A stretch of DNA of 24,700 nucleotides from DATEHG01 sp041691295 (lineage in GTDB: Bacteria > Gemmatimonadota > Gemmatimonadetes > Gemmatimonadales > GWC2-71-9): the NCBI GenBank assembly GCA_041691295.1, contig JBEPVA010000028.1, positions 1 through 24,700 of the forward strand, read 5' to 3'. The position numbers were made by a program, and so were the translations under genes. The notes beneath the pieces were generated by a model. The model saw only the letters and a program-made list of their open reading frames with translations. It was not told the origin of the DNA and searched no databases. Of this stretch, positions 7,807 through 15,887 are shown one piece after another (position 1 is the stretch's first letter; each line of letters starts with the position of its first letter).

Positions 7807-10503
7807 GTGAGCGTTCCCGCCCTCTCCGAGCGGGACCTCGCGGTTCTCCGCTCCTTTGCCCGCCGGATCGACCCCTCCGACGCAGGCGCCCACAATAATC
7901 TCGGCGTGCTGTACTACCAGAAAGGGCTGGTGGCAGAAGCCATCACTCAGTTTCTGCGTTCCGTCGAGCTCGATCCCAAGATGCAGGTGGCTCAGACCAA
8001 TCTCGAGATCGCCTACCACGCCAATGGCTACTACGACCGGCGGGTCGGTGAACTCAAGGACCGGCTGCGCCGCGGCGAGGACGATCGCGAGGCCCGCTGG
8101 GAACTGGCCCGGACCTACGCCTCGCTTGGGCATCATGCCGAGGCAGTGGCCGAGTACGAGCTGCTGCTGCAGAAGGACCCCGATGATGTCGCCTGCCTGG
8201 TGCAGCTGGGCATGGCGGAAAAGGCCCGCGGCCGGCTGGAAGCGGCCGAAGATTACCTGCGGCGGGCCACCACCCTCGACCCCGAGGGACCGGTCACCCT
8301 GTTCCACTTCGGTGAGGTGCTGTACAACCGCGGCATCTCGGAGCAGTCGCAGCGGGTGCTGGAAATGGTCATTGCCAGGAACCCGGATCACGCCGACGCA
8401 CACTACCTGCTGGCTTTTGTGTATGGCGACCAGGGCGATCACGAGGCGGCCCGGGCCGCGACCAAGCGCGCCATCGCGCTGAACCCGACCCTGGCCCGGG
8501 CCCAAAGCAATCTCTCGCTCGGCCGCCGCCGGGACAGCGGGCGGATTTCGCGGGAGGTGCAGAAGGCCATCGAGAGTCCCCGTCCGGCCATCAGCGAAGG
8601 CGGGGCACTGGCCCACTACAACCTCGGCCTGGCCTTCCGGCAGAAGGGCTATTACGTCGAGGCGCTGCGGGAGTACAAGCTGGCGCTCGATGCCAGTGAA
8701 GACCGCCGGCTGGTCCTGCAGGCCATGGCTGAAGTCCATCTGCTCCGTCGCGACCTGCCGGCCGCACTCGGGCTGTACGAGCAGTTGTCGAAGGAAGCCG
8801 CTAAATCCCCCAAGATCTGGAACGAGCGGGGCGTCTGCCTGCATCAGTCCGGTCGCCGTCAGGCCGCCGAGGACTCGTACCGCCAGGCGCTGGCGCTGGA
8901 TAGCTCGTATGCGCTGGCGTGGAATAACCTCGGCGTATTGCTGGCCCAGGATCCCGATCCGGCCGCATCCCTCGAGGCGTTCCGCCAGGCCCTCCGGATC
9001 AGCTCCGGGCTGTCGGGTGCTCGACTCAATTACGGACTGCTGCTGTTCCAGCACCGGAAATTCCAGGATGCCATCGAGGCATACCGGCAGGCGTTGAGCG
9101 ACCGGCCATCGGAGAGCGTGGCCTGGAACGGCATTGGCATGGTGCTGGTCGAGCTCAAGCGGTACGACGACGCCCGCAATGCTTTTTCCAGGGCCGTCGA
9201 CGCCGACAGCGGCCACGCCGCAGCCCACTACAACCTCAGCTTTACGCTCAGCCACCTGGGCGATTTCGACGGCGCACTGCGGGAGACCAAGCGGGCCCTC
9301 GAGATCGAGCCGTACTACATCCCGCAGAAGTACGCCCTGACCATCGATCTGCAGTTCGAGAATTCCCAGATCGCGATCGCCCCGCAGATCTCGGCCGATG
9401 TCGAAGGCTCGGAGGTCGGCGGGGATTTCACCCTCGATACCCGGCTGCTCGACCGGATCTTCGAGGAGCTGGCGCCGGTGGCCCCGACCGCGGTCGGCGA
9501 GCCCGGCGTCGAGGATGGGCTGACCCTCGCAGCTGACTACGTGGCCAAGGGGCTGCTCGACCAGGCCTCGGCCGAACTCGACCGGGCGCTGCAGCGGGGA
9601 GCGCCCAGAGCCCGCGGCCTGGCGCTGACGGGATTGGTCTTTGCGCGGCGTGGCCTTCACGGTGAAGCCCTGGAGCGGTACCGCCAGGCCCGGATGCTCG
9701 AGCCGAGGGCGCTGGACGCACGGCTCGGCGAAGTCCGCTCGCTGCTCTCGCTCGATCACGGCGAGGAGGCAGCGCCGCTCGCGGATGAACTGCTGCGTGA
9801 CTACCCGGGTGATGTCGAGGTGCTGGTCGCGGCCGCGCGCGCACGGCTGGCCAGCGCCAATCCGGGCGGGGCACTCGAACCGCTGCGGCAGGCCCAGATC
9901 CTGGCCCCGGGCCGGGCTGATCTGCTGCAGTTGCAGGCCCGGGCCACCCTGCGGCTCGGCGATTCGAGCGCTGCGGTGGAGGCATACCAGGCCGCGCTAC
10001 AACTGGACCCGGGCGTGGCCTCGGTGTGGGTTGAACTGGGCCGGCTCGAGGAGGCGCGGGAAAACTGGGTTGCCGCCAAGGTCGCGTTTCAGCGCGCCAT
10101 CGACCTGCTGCCCACCTATATGGAAGCAGCTTTGGCGCTGGCCGACCTGGTCCGCCGGGTCGATTCACCGGCGGCAGGTATCGATATCCTGGTCCAGATC
10201 CTGGCCGCCGAACCGTTTGACCTCGACGCGCTGCTGCTGCTCGGCAAATGCCTGATCGATGACGCGCGTCCCGAGCGCGCAGTCGAGGCGTTCGAGCGGA
10301 TCCTGCGATTCCAGCCCGACCATGCGGCGGTACTGTACAGTTTGGGCACAGCCCAGGCGCGGCTGCGGCGTTACCCCGAAGCCATCCTTGCGTGGGAGCG
10401 AACGGTCCAGTCCGATCCTGCCGGTCCGCACGCGCAAGCGGCGCGCAGTAATGCCCGCTCGGCCAAGGATCTGCGGCGGATCTTTACCCCTCAGGCCGTC
10501 TAG
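7807..10503 (+). CDS. Large TPR-repeat protein (898 aa), likely scaffold
   Basis: An 898-residue protein made almost wholly of tetratricopeptide repeats, which form helical superhelices that bind partner proteins. Typical units are visible from about residue 25 (AHNNLGVLYYQKG, and later AWNNLGVLLAQ, AHYNLGLAFRQKG, AHYNLSFTLSHLG). A non-repeat linker lies at about 510-570, including DTRLLDRIFEELAPVAP, and a second TPR array runs to about 890. No signal peptide or membrane segment is seen, so it is probably cytoplasmic. GTG 7807 is 3 bp after the cheC stop; no strong ribosome-binding site is visible, which fits coupled translation. Its position between cheC and the first PATAN gene points to a scaffold for this signalling system (inference). 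The repeats are divergent at DNA level; no tandem DNA repeat is seen. Confidence 0.85.
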   Translation: MSVPALSERDLAVLRSFARRIDPSDAGAHNNLGVLYYQKGLVAEAITQFLRSVELDPKMQVAQTNLEIAYHANGYYDRRVGELKDRLRRGEDDREARWELARTYASLGHHAEAVAEYELLLQKDPDDVACLVQLGMAEKARGRLEAAEDYLRRATTLDPEGPVTLFHFGEVLYNRGISEQSQRVLEMVIARNPDHADAHYLLAFVYGDQGDHEAARAATKRAIALNPTLARAQSNLSLGRRRDSGRISREVQKAIESPRPAISEGGALAHYNLGLAFRQKGYYVEALREYKLALDASEDRRLVLQAMAEVHLLRRDLPAALGLYEQLSKEAAKSPKIWNERGVCLHQSGRRQAAEDSYRQALALDSSYALAWNNLGVLLAQDPDPAASLEAFRQALRISSGLSGARLNYGLLLFQHRKFQDAIEAYRQALSDRPSESVAWNGIGMVLVELKRYDDARNAFSRAVDADSGHAAAHYNLSFTLSHLGDFDGALRETKRALEIEPYYIPQKYALTIDLQFENSQIAIAPQISADVEGSEVGGDFTLDTRLLDRIFEELAPVAPTAVGEPGVEDGLTLAADYVAKGLLDQASAELDRALQRGAPRARGLALTGLVFARRGLHGEALERYRQARMLEPRALDARLGEVRSLLSLDHGEEAAPLADELLRDYPGDVEVLVAAARARLASANPGGALEPLRQAQILAPGRADLLQLQARATLRLGDSSAAVEAYQAALQLDPGVASVWVELGRLEEARENWVAAKVAFQRAIDLLPTYMEAALALADLVRRVDSPAAGIDILVQILAAEPFDLDALLLLGKCLIDDARPERAVEAFERILRFQPDHAAVLYSLGTAQARLRRYPEAILAWERTVQSDPAGPHAQAARSNARSAKDLRRIFTPQAV

Positions 10504-10505
10504 CC

Positions 10506-11654
10506 ATGGCCATCGAGGGCCCGCTCAAGGAGCTGGGCATCCACGACGTCTTCCAGCTGCTGGACCTGAGCCAGAAGACGGGAGTGCTCAAGGTCACCTC
10601 GGAGCTGCGGCAGAATCAGGGCACGGTCTGGTTCGAGAACGGCAGCGTCATCGGTGCCGTGATCGACAGCAATCCTCACCCACTTGGGACAATCCTGGTG
10701 CGCTCGGGCAAGATCGCCGAAGCTGACCTGATGCGGACCCGGGCCATGCAGCAGAACGGTGATCCCCGGCGGCTGGGGGAAATCCTGGTCGGAATCGGCG
10801 CCATCTCCGAGCGAGAGTTGACCCGCCAGGTGCGCCGGCAATCCGAAGAGGTGGTCTTCGAGTTGATGAGCTGGTCGGAGGGATACTTCTCGTTTCAGGA
10901 CCGGCCGGTCTCCGAGGCGCCGGCCGAAGCGCTGATCCGGACACCGGTCGGATTCCTGTTGATGGAAGCGGCCCGCCGGATCGACGAATGGTCCCGGATC
11001 GAGAAGCGAATTCCGAATCTCGGCATCATTCCGGTCTTTGCCCCCGCCTCCGACAGCGCGGGATCGCTGGACCTGCTGCCCAATGAGTGGGAGCTGCTCG
11101 GTGTGGTGAACGGCACCGGCGATGTGCGGGCCCTGGCTTCGGCCCTCGGCCGTCCCGAGTTCGACGTGGCCAAAACCCTCTTCGGGCTCGCCAGTGCCGG
11201 GATTATCCTCCTTGAAGATCCCGCCTCGCGGAGGAGGACGTCTCCGCCCGCTGGCGGCCTGACCTTCCAGATCGGAGAGGCCGAGGCTCACCTTGTCGCC
11301 GGTGATGTGACCGCGGCGCTGGCCGCGGCCGAGTCGGCGGTCGCGGCTCACGAGCACCAGGCGCTGGCCTCGCTGGTCTACGGCCGGGCCCTGCTGGCGG
11401 CCCGCCGGTACGAGGAAGCGGTCGATGCCCTCTGGCGGGCGGCCGAACTGGACACCACCACGGCCGTCCCGCTCCGCTACCTCGGCTACGCCCTTGCTGC
11501 CGCCGGCAGGTTTCGCGAGGCCACCGAGGTGTTCGACCGCTGGTTCGATCACGCACCGAAGCCGCCGGAAGAAGAGTCACAGGCCCAAGGGCTGGAGCGG
11601 GTACGCCAGGCCACTATTTCCCTCGACCGGGTTCTGCGGAGCGCACATGAATGA
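10506..11654 (+). CDS. PATAN (DUF4388) domain protein with C-terminal TPR
   Basis: A 382-residue protein. Residues about 1-150 match the PATAN/DUF4388 pattern, starting with the signature MAIEGPLKELGIHDVFQLLDLSQ, continued by GVLKV, GTVWFENGSVIGAV and LGEILVGIGAISE. A small winged-helix-like segment follows at about 190-240 (ELLGVVNGTGDVRALA). The last 130 residues contain about two TPR units. PATAN domains occur in cyanobacterial PatA/PixG-type regulators, where they act in type IV pilus-based phototaxis (established for that group). It starts 2 bp after the giant TPR gene and overlaps the next gene by 8 bp. It has a longer paralogue in the same cluster at 15888. Unlike PatA it has no receiver domain. 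Confidence 0.85.
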   Translation: MAIEGPLKELGIHDVFQLLDLSQKTGVLKVTSELRQNQGTVWFENGSVIGAVIDSNPHPLGTILVRSGKIAEADLMRTRAMQQNGDPRRLGEILVGIGAISERELTRQVRRQSEEVVFELMSWSEGYFSFQDRPVSEAPAEALIRTPVGFLLMEAARRIDEWSRIEKRIPNLGIIPVFAPASDSAGSLDLLPNEWELLGVVNGTGDVRALASALGRPEFDVAKTLFGLASAGIILLEDPASRRRTSPPAGGLTFQIGEAEAHLVAGDVTAALAAAESAVAAHEHQALASLVYGRALLAARRYEEAVDALWRAAELDTTTAVPLRYLGYALAAAGRFREATEVFDRWFDHAPKPPEEESQAQGLERVRQATISLDRVLRSAHE

Positions 11655-12513
11655 CGACATTCGGGCGCTGACCGCGGAGGTCGCGTCGGACCCTTCGAGC
11701 CTGGCCTTTCTCGATCTGGCGGAAGCGCTGCGCCGCAAAGGGCAGGTGGAAGGTGCGGAGAAGGTCGTGGTCAACGGTCTCAGCCGCTATCCGCACTTGC
11801 CCGCGGCCCACGACCAGTATGCCAGGATCCTGGCCGACCGCCAGGAATTCCAGCGGGCCTTTGACGAATGGGACATGGCGCTCCGGCTTGATCCTCGGCA
11901 CCTGGGCGCCCTCAAGGGGCTCGGCTTCCTCTACTACCAGGCCGCTGACCACGGCCAGGCGCTGGTGCATCTCGAGGCTGCGTGGCGAGGATCCCCCGGC
12001 GATGAAGGACTCCACGCCGCAATTACCCGCCTGCGTGAATTGCTCGACGAGGATCGCGGGACCGTGCCGAGTGTGCCAGAACCACCGGTCGATGCATTCG
12101 CGTCAGCCATCGCCACGGCGACGGCGTCTGCGGCAGCTCCCGCGCCGAGTGGTCCGGTCAGTCCATTCGGGGCGGGCGGGTCGCAGAGCGGGCATCGGCT
12201 GCTGATCGGGAGTGGCGGCCTCAGCCTGGCGGGCAAGCTGGAAACCTGGACTGGTGAGGATGTCACTGAACGGGCCGCGTCAGAATCGGAAGGGGTGGTG
12301 CACGAAGCCCATCGCACCGCTGACCGGGTCGGCCTCGGCGCTTGGCGCTCGCTGGTCATCGAGAGTGACGGGATGCACGCCTGCCTGCTGGCACCGACGG
12401 CCGAGACCATCCTGCTCGAAGTACAGGAGCGCGAAGTACCGATCGGCCAGATCACCCTGATGGCCGAGCGTTCGGCTCGCGGTGCCCGGGCCTGGCTGGA
12501 AGCGCTCGGCTGA
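11647..12513 (+). CDS. TPR - Roadblock/LC7 fusion protein
   Basis: A 288-residue protein. Residues about 15-135 form TPR-like helical repeats. Residues about 136-185 are an Ala/Pro/Ser-rich flexible linker. Residues about 186-288 look like a Roadblock/LC7 domain, ending in the typical strand-helix pattern (TILLEVQEREVPIGQITLMAERSA). Roadblock domains dimerise and act as GAPs, GEFs or platforms for small Ras-like GTPases such as MglA. ATG 11647 overlaps the PATAN gene by 8 bp; the frame is open further upstream, but that part has no family character. The stop overlaps the next start in TGATG. Roadblock assignment of the C-terminus is from pattern only and is less certain than the TPR part. Confidence 0.72.
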   Translation: MNDDIRALTAEVASDPSSLAFLDLAEALRRKGQVEGAEKVVVNGLSRYPHLPAAHDQYARILADRQEFQRAFDEWDMALRLDPRHLGALKGLGFLYYQAADHGQALVHLEAAWRGSPGDEGLHAAITRLRELLDEDRGTVPSVPEPPVDAFASAIATATASAAAPAPSGPVSPFGAGGSQSGHRLLIGSGGLSLAGKLETWTGEDVTERAASESEGVVHEAHRTADRVGLGAWRSLVIESDGMHACLLAPTAETILLEVQEREVPIGQITLMAERSARGARAWLEALG

Positions 12514-12860
12514 TGTCCGATCTGCAAGCCATTCTCGAGCCGCTGGTCCGGATCCGCGGAGTCCGCGGCGCCGTGCTGCTCTCCGCCAGCGACGGTGTGG
12601 TCATCACCGAGGCGCTGGCCGAGGACATCCAGAGCACCGGGGTCGCGGCGCTGGCCGCCAATCTCGCCGACCACGTGACGGCACTGAGTGAAGTGCTGGG
12701 GCGGGGCAGTCTCCGCTGCCTGCAGATGCATGCCGAGAAGGGCAGCATTCTGATTGCCAAGGTACCCGGGGACATGCTGCTGGCCATCGTCGCGGGCCCC
12801 CAGACCCCGGTTGGGCTAGCCCGACTGGAGTTGCTGCGGGCCGCCGAGCAGGTCTCCTGA
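12513..12860 (+). CDS. Roadblock/LC7 domain protein (MglB/MglC-like)
   Basis: A 115-residue single Roadblock/LC7 domain: helix (LQAILEPLVRIRGVRGAVLL), strand with DGVVI, long helix (GVAALAANLADHVTALSEVLG), two strands (LRCLQMHAEKGSILIAKV, DMLLAIVAG) and a final helix. The layout fits MglB-type regulators of MglA GTPases, although it is shorter than Myxococcus MglB. Start and stop overlap both neighbours in TGATG, which implies translational coupling and fixed stoichiometry. The mglA-like gene is two genes downstream. It could be the GAP itself or a MglC-like partner. Confidence 0.82.
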   Translation: MSDLQAILEPLVRIRGVRGAVLLSASDGVVITEALAEDIQSTGVAALAANLADHVTALSEVLGRGSLRCLQMHAEKGSILIAKVPGDMLLAIVAGPQTPVGLARLELLRAAEQVS

Positions 12861-13321
12861 TGCGGACGATCGAGGGCTGGGTCGAGGGTCCGCTGCGTGG
12901 GTTCGTCGATGATGCGGCGCCGCGGCTGACCCTTATCATGACGGGCTCAGGGCAGGTCGTGGCGCAACACGGTTTTGCCCGTTCACTCGACGTCATGTCG
13001 GCAGCGGCCCTGGGCGCCGGGATCATGGCGTCGTCGCAGGAACTGACGGTACTGATGGGCTGGCCCCAGTTCCGGATCCTGGTGCACCAGGGCATGCGGC
13101 AGTCACACCTGCTGGCCCAGATCCCGATGCCGCGGGCCAACTGGATCGGCCTGGTGGTATTCGGAACCGAAACTAAGCTGGGAGTCGTGCAATTCTTCTT
13201 CGAACGCATGGTCGAGCAACTGGCTGCGGCTGCCCCGGTGGCCGAGCCGCCCCGCCAGGTGCTGGCCATCGATTTCGAGCGCGAGCTGAATGCCAGCCTG
13301 CGCACGCTCTTCGGACGGTGA
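12860..13321 (+). CDS. Second Roadblock-like protein with C-terminal tail, next to mglA
   Basis: A 153-residue protein that fits a Roadblock/LC7 fold: N-terminal helix, DAAPRLTLIMTGSGQVV strand pair, helix SAAALGAGIMASSQEL, then strands FRILVHQG, HLLAQIPM and NWIGLVVFG and the helix VVQFFFERMVEQLAAA. A short linker and an amphipathic tail (about 132-153, with DFERELNASLRTLFG) follow. A C-terminal helix in MglB is known to affect MglA nucleotide exchange, so the tail is worth noting, but equivalence is inference. Its start overlaps the previous stop in TGATG and the mglA start is 4 bp downstream. With the previous gene it may form a Roadblock heterodimer, or the pair may correspond to MglB plus MglC. 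Confidence 0.72.
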   Translation: MRTIEGWVEGPLRGFVDDAAPRLTLIMTGSGQVVAQHGFARSLDVMSAAALGAGIMASSQELTVLMGWPQFRILVHQGMRQSHLLAQIPMPRANWIGLVVFGTETKLGVVQFFFERMVEQLAAAAPVAEPPRQVLAIDFERELNASLRTLFGR

Positions 13322-13325
13322 CCTG

Positions 13326-13928
13326 ATGTCGCTCGTGAATTTCACCACCCGCGAAATCACCTGCAAGATCGTGTACTACGGTCCCGGGAGATCGGGCAAG
13401 ACCACCAACCTCCACTACATCTACGGCCGGGTGCCGGAGAGCCGGCGGGGACGGATGGTCTCGCTGGCCACCCAGACTGACCGGACCCTGTTCTTCGATT
13501 TCCTGCCGCTCGACCTCGGCGTCATCTCGGGGTTCACCACCCGGTTCCAGCTCTACACCGTACCCGGCCAGGTGTACTACAACGCCACTCGCCGTCTGGT
13601 CCTCCAGGGCACTGACGGGGTGGTCTTCGTGGCCGACAGCCAGGCCCGGCGTCAGGATGACAATCTCGAGAGCCTGCAGAACCTGCAGCAGAATCTGCTG
13701 CAGCAGGGAATTGATGTCCGGCATTTTCCGATTGTGCTGCAGTACAACAAGCAGGACCTGCCGCGCGACCTGATCCTGAATCCGCAGGACCTCGACGAGA
13801 TGCTGAACTTCCGCGAGCTCAGGAGCTTCGGCGCCGATGCCATCCGTGGCACCGGCGTGTTCGAGACCCTGCGGGCCATTTCGGAACTGGTCCTCAAGCG
13901 GCTGGCGGCCGGGGGATCGATCGGGTGA
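13326..13928 (+). CDS. mglA: MglA-type Ras-like small GTPase (cell polarity switch)
   Basis: A 200-residue GTPase very close to Myxococcus MglA in length and motifs. The P-loop is GPGRSGKTT at 19-27; TDRTLFFDFLP at 51-61 carries R53, and TVPGQ at 78-82 carries T78 (an Asp in most Ras proteins) and Q82. R53 and Q82 correspond to the residues used for GAP-assisted hydrolysis in MglA. NKQD at 141-144 is the guanine-specificity motif. MglA-GTP marks the leading pole and directs gliding or type IV pilus motility (family knowledge). ATG 13326 was chosen because it aligns with the MglA N-terminus (MSLVNFTTREITCKIVYYGP); an upstream ATG at 13290 would add 12 unrelated residues. The stop overlaps the next start in GTGA. 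Confidence 0.94.
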   Translation: MSLVNFTTREITCKIVYYGPGRSGKTTNLHYIYGRVPESRRGRMVSLATQTDRTLFFDFLPLDLGVISGFTTRFQLYTVPGQVYYNATRRLVLQGTDGVVFVADSQARRQDDNLESLQNLQQNLLQQGIDVRHFPIVLQYNKQDLPRDLILNPQDLDEMLNFRELRSFGADAIRGTGVFETLRAISELVLKRLAAGGSIG

Positions 13929-15886
13929 CCCTGCCGCTCAATCCCCGGTACCGGTTCGAGACCTTCGTGGTCGGTGCGGCCAACCGGCTGGCGGCCACCG
14001 CCGGCCGGGCCGTCAGTGAAGCCCCCGGTGCTGTTTACAACCCCCTTTTCATCTACGGGGGCTCGGGGCTCGGCAAGACCCATCTGCAGATGGCCATTGG
14101 GCATGCCGCGACCGTGATCAATCCGCAGCTCCGGGTGGAGTATCTCACCCTGGATGATTTCGTCGAGGCCTTTCACGCTGCGGTGGCCGCCGGCCAGGGC
14201 GATGCCTACCGCCGCCGGTTCACCGAGATCGACCTGCTGCTGCTGGATGACGTCCAGTTTCTCACTCACCGGCGCGAGATGCAGGCCGAGTTGCTGCGGG
14301 TGGTCAATGCCATGCTGGTGGCGGGACGCCAGATTGTGCTGACCAGTGACCGTGCCCCTTCGGAAATCGAATCGCTGGATGAGCGGCTGATCCAGCGGTT
14401 CGCCGGTGGACTGGTCATCGATATCGCCGCCCCGGAATTCGAGACCCGGGTGGCCATTCTCCGCCGCCAGGCCGAGGAACGGGGCGCCGTGCTCGACCCG
14501 TCGGTGCTCGACACCGTCGCCGGGCTCGGCCATGGCAGTGTCAGGGAGCTGATCGGCGCATTAAACCGCCTGATCGCGTTCCAGGCCGTGAGCGATGGCC
14601 CGCTCGACGCAGCGGGTGCTTTGGCGGTGCTGGGACAGAAGGGACGCAGTCAGGCCATCGAGCCCGGCGCACCGAGCGGCGGACTGCCGCCACTCCGCGC
14701 CACCGGTGACGAATTCGGCTCGTTTCTGTCCGAGGTTACCCAGGCGGTCACTCAGCAGGTCGAGGTCTGGCGCACCCGGGTGGCGGAGGCGCTGCAGAGC
14801 TGGGAAGGGGAAGGGTATCGGGTCCATCGACTGGCCACCCTGCTCAACCAGGACACGCCGGTCGATCCCGATGCCGTGCTGCGCGAGTTCCTGGCCGACG
14901 TCGAGCAGCTTCGGCTCCTCGAGGTTGAAGCGTCCGAGCTCGATCCCGCCCTGGCGGGCAATTCGATTTTTCGCGATCCCGATAGCGTCGCAGAGGCCCA
15001 GTCCCGGGTGGAAGCTGCCCGGCAGGGCACCCTGCCGCCACCGGCGCCAAGTCCGCACTTCAGCCTGTCGGATTTCGCCGAAGGGGTCGGTACCCGGATT
15101 GCGCTGCGGGCGGTTCACGAAATCATCGACAAGCCGGGCACGGCGTACAACCCGCTGGTGATCGTCGGCGAGCCCGGTGTCGGCAAGACCCATCTGCTGC
15201 AGGCGCTCGGCAATGAGCTTGCCCGCGTGCCCGGTTCGATCGTTGCTTGCCTCGGCACCGCCGATTTCATCGACGACCTGATCAAGGCCATCGAGAAGGA
15301 CCGGGTCAACTGGTGGCGGTCACGCTATCGCCGGGCGACAGCGCTGCTGCTGGATGACGTCCAGCTGCTGGCCGGCCGGGAGCGCTCGCAGGAAGAGCTG
15401 TTCTGGCTGTTCAACCTGATGGCCGAGGCCGGCCGCCAGCTGGTCTTTACCAGCGCCGAGCCGCTGGACCAGCTCAAGGGCATCGACGCCCGTCTGATTA
15501 CCAGGCTCGAAGGCGGCCTGGTGGTTGAACTGCCTGCTCCCGATCGTGATGTCCGGTTCAGTATTGTCCGCAAGCTGTTGCCGCAACTCGATCCGGCCGA
15601 GTCGGAGCCGCTGGCCAGCTACCTGGCCGGGCGAGCGGTCGATTCGGTCCGGGCGCTGCAGGGGCTGGTGCAGCGGGTACTGAATGCGGCAGAAACCCAG
15701 CAGCTGGCTCCTACCGCCGGGCTGGCGCGCCGGGTGCTTGAAGGCGCGCCGGCTGCGCCGGCGCGCCGGTCAACCGCGGGCAGGGCAAGCGGCGTCATCT
15801 CGCCACTGGCCTCGATCAAGAGCCGGGAAAAGGTGGTCTGGGACTGGCCCGATCCGTCCGATCGCCTGATCGAGGATCCGCGCTGA
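13925..15886 (+). CDS. Tandem DnaA-type AAA+ ATPase lacking a DNA-binding domain
   Basis: A 653-residue protein with two DnaA-like AAA+ modules. Module 1 (about 5-220) opens with NPRYRFETFVVGAANRL and has Walker A GGSGLGKT (45-52), Walker B LLLLDD (104-109), sensor 1 VLTSDR (138-143), an Arg-finger box with R158 and sensor 2 VRELIGAL (R207). Module 2 (about 380-595) has Walker A GEPGVGKT (415-422), Walker B ALLLDD (473-478), R527 and R576. Each keeps a DnaA-type helix before Walker B. Residues about 255-370 form a helical linker. The C-terminus is a low-complexity stretch and a short charged tail, with no DnaA domain IV helix-turn-helix, so it is not the replication initiator. GTG 13925 overlaps the mglA stop (GTGA). 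Inference: an ATP-driven remodeller or assembly factor of the polarity or chemosensory machinery. The function is unknown. Confidence 0.9.
   Translation: MTLPLNPRYRFETFVVGAANRLAATAGRAVSEAPGAVYNPLFIYGGSGLGKTHLQMAIGHAATVINPQLRVEYLTLDDFVEAFHAAVAAGQGDAYRRRFTEIDLLLLDDVQFLTHRREMQAELLRVVNAMLVAGRQIVLTSDRAPSEIESLDERLIQRFAGGLVIDIAAPEFETRVAILRRQAEERGAVLDPSVLDTVAGLGHGSVRELIGALNRLIAFQAVSDGPLDAAGALAVLGQKGRSQAIEPGAPSGGLPPLRATGDEFGSFLSEVTQAVTQQVEVWRTRVAEALQSWEGEGYRVHRLATLLNQDTPVDPDAVLREFLADVEQLRLLEVEASELDPALAGNSIFRDPDSVAEAQSRVEAARQGTLPPPAPSPHFSLSDFAEGVGTRIALRAVHEIIDKPGTAYNPLVIVGEPGVGKTHLLQALGNELARVPGSIVACLGTADFIDDLIKAIEKDRVNWWRSRYRRATALLLDDVQLLAGRERSQEELFWLFNLMAEAGRQLVFTSAEPLDQLKGIDARLITRLEGGLVVELPAPDRDVRFSIVRKLLPQLDPAESEPLASYLAGRAVDSVRALQGLVQRVLNAAETQQLAPTAGLARRVLEGAPAAPARRSTAGRASGVISPLASIKSREKVVWDWPDPSDRLIEDPR
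15743..15767. repeat. 11-bp perfect inverted repeat in the DnaA-like gene
   Basis: GGCGCGCCGGC and GCCGGCGCGCC flank a 3-base spacer (TGC). It lies in the codons for the Ala/Pro/Arg-rich linker near the C-terminus of the tandem AAA+ gene, about 120 bp before the second PATAN gene. In RNA it would form a very stable hairpin. It may tune downstream expression or mRNA decay, or it may be a chance product of GC-rich codons. Confidence 0.6.
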
Positions 15887-15887
15887 T

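Noticed and set aside
7171..9759. Open frame of 862 codons on the - strand opposite cheC and the giant TPR gene
   Set aside because: Shadow frame produced by high third-position GC; no family motifs, opposite to two well-supported genes, and Gly/Gln/His-rich composition typical of antisense translation.
7807..10503. Tandem DNA repeat
   Set aside because: Repeats are at protein level (TPR) with divergent nucleotides; no direct DNA repeat units seen.
13925..15886. Chromosomal dnaA and a nearby replication origin
   Set aside because: No domain IV DNA-binding helix-turn-helix, two AAA+ modules instead of one, no DnaA-box cluster or dnaN neighbour seen.
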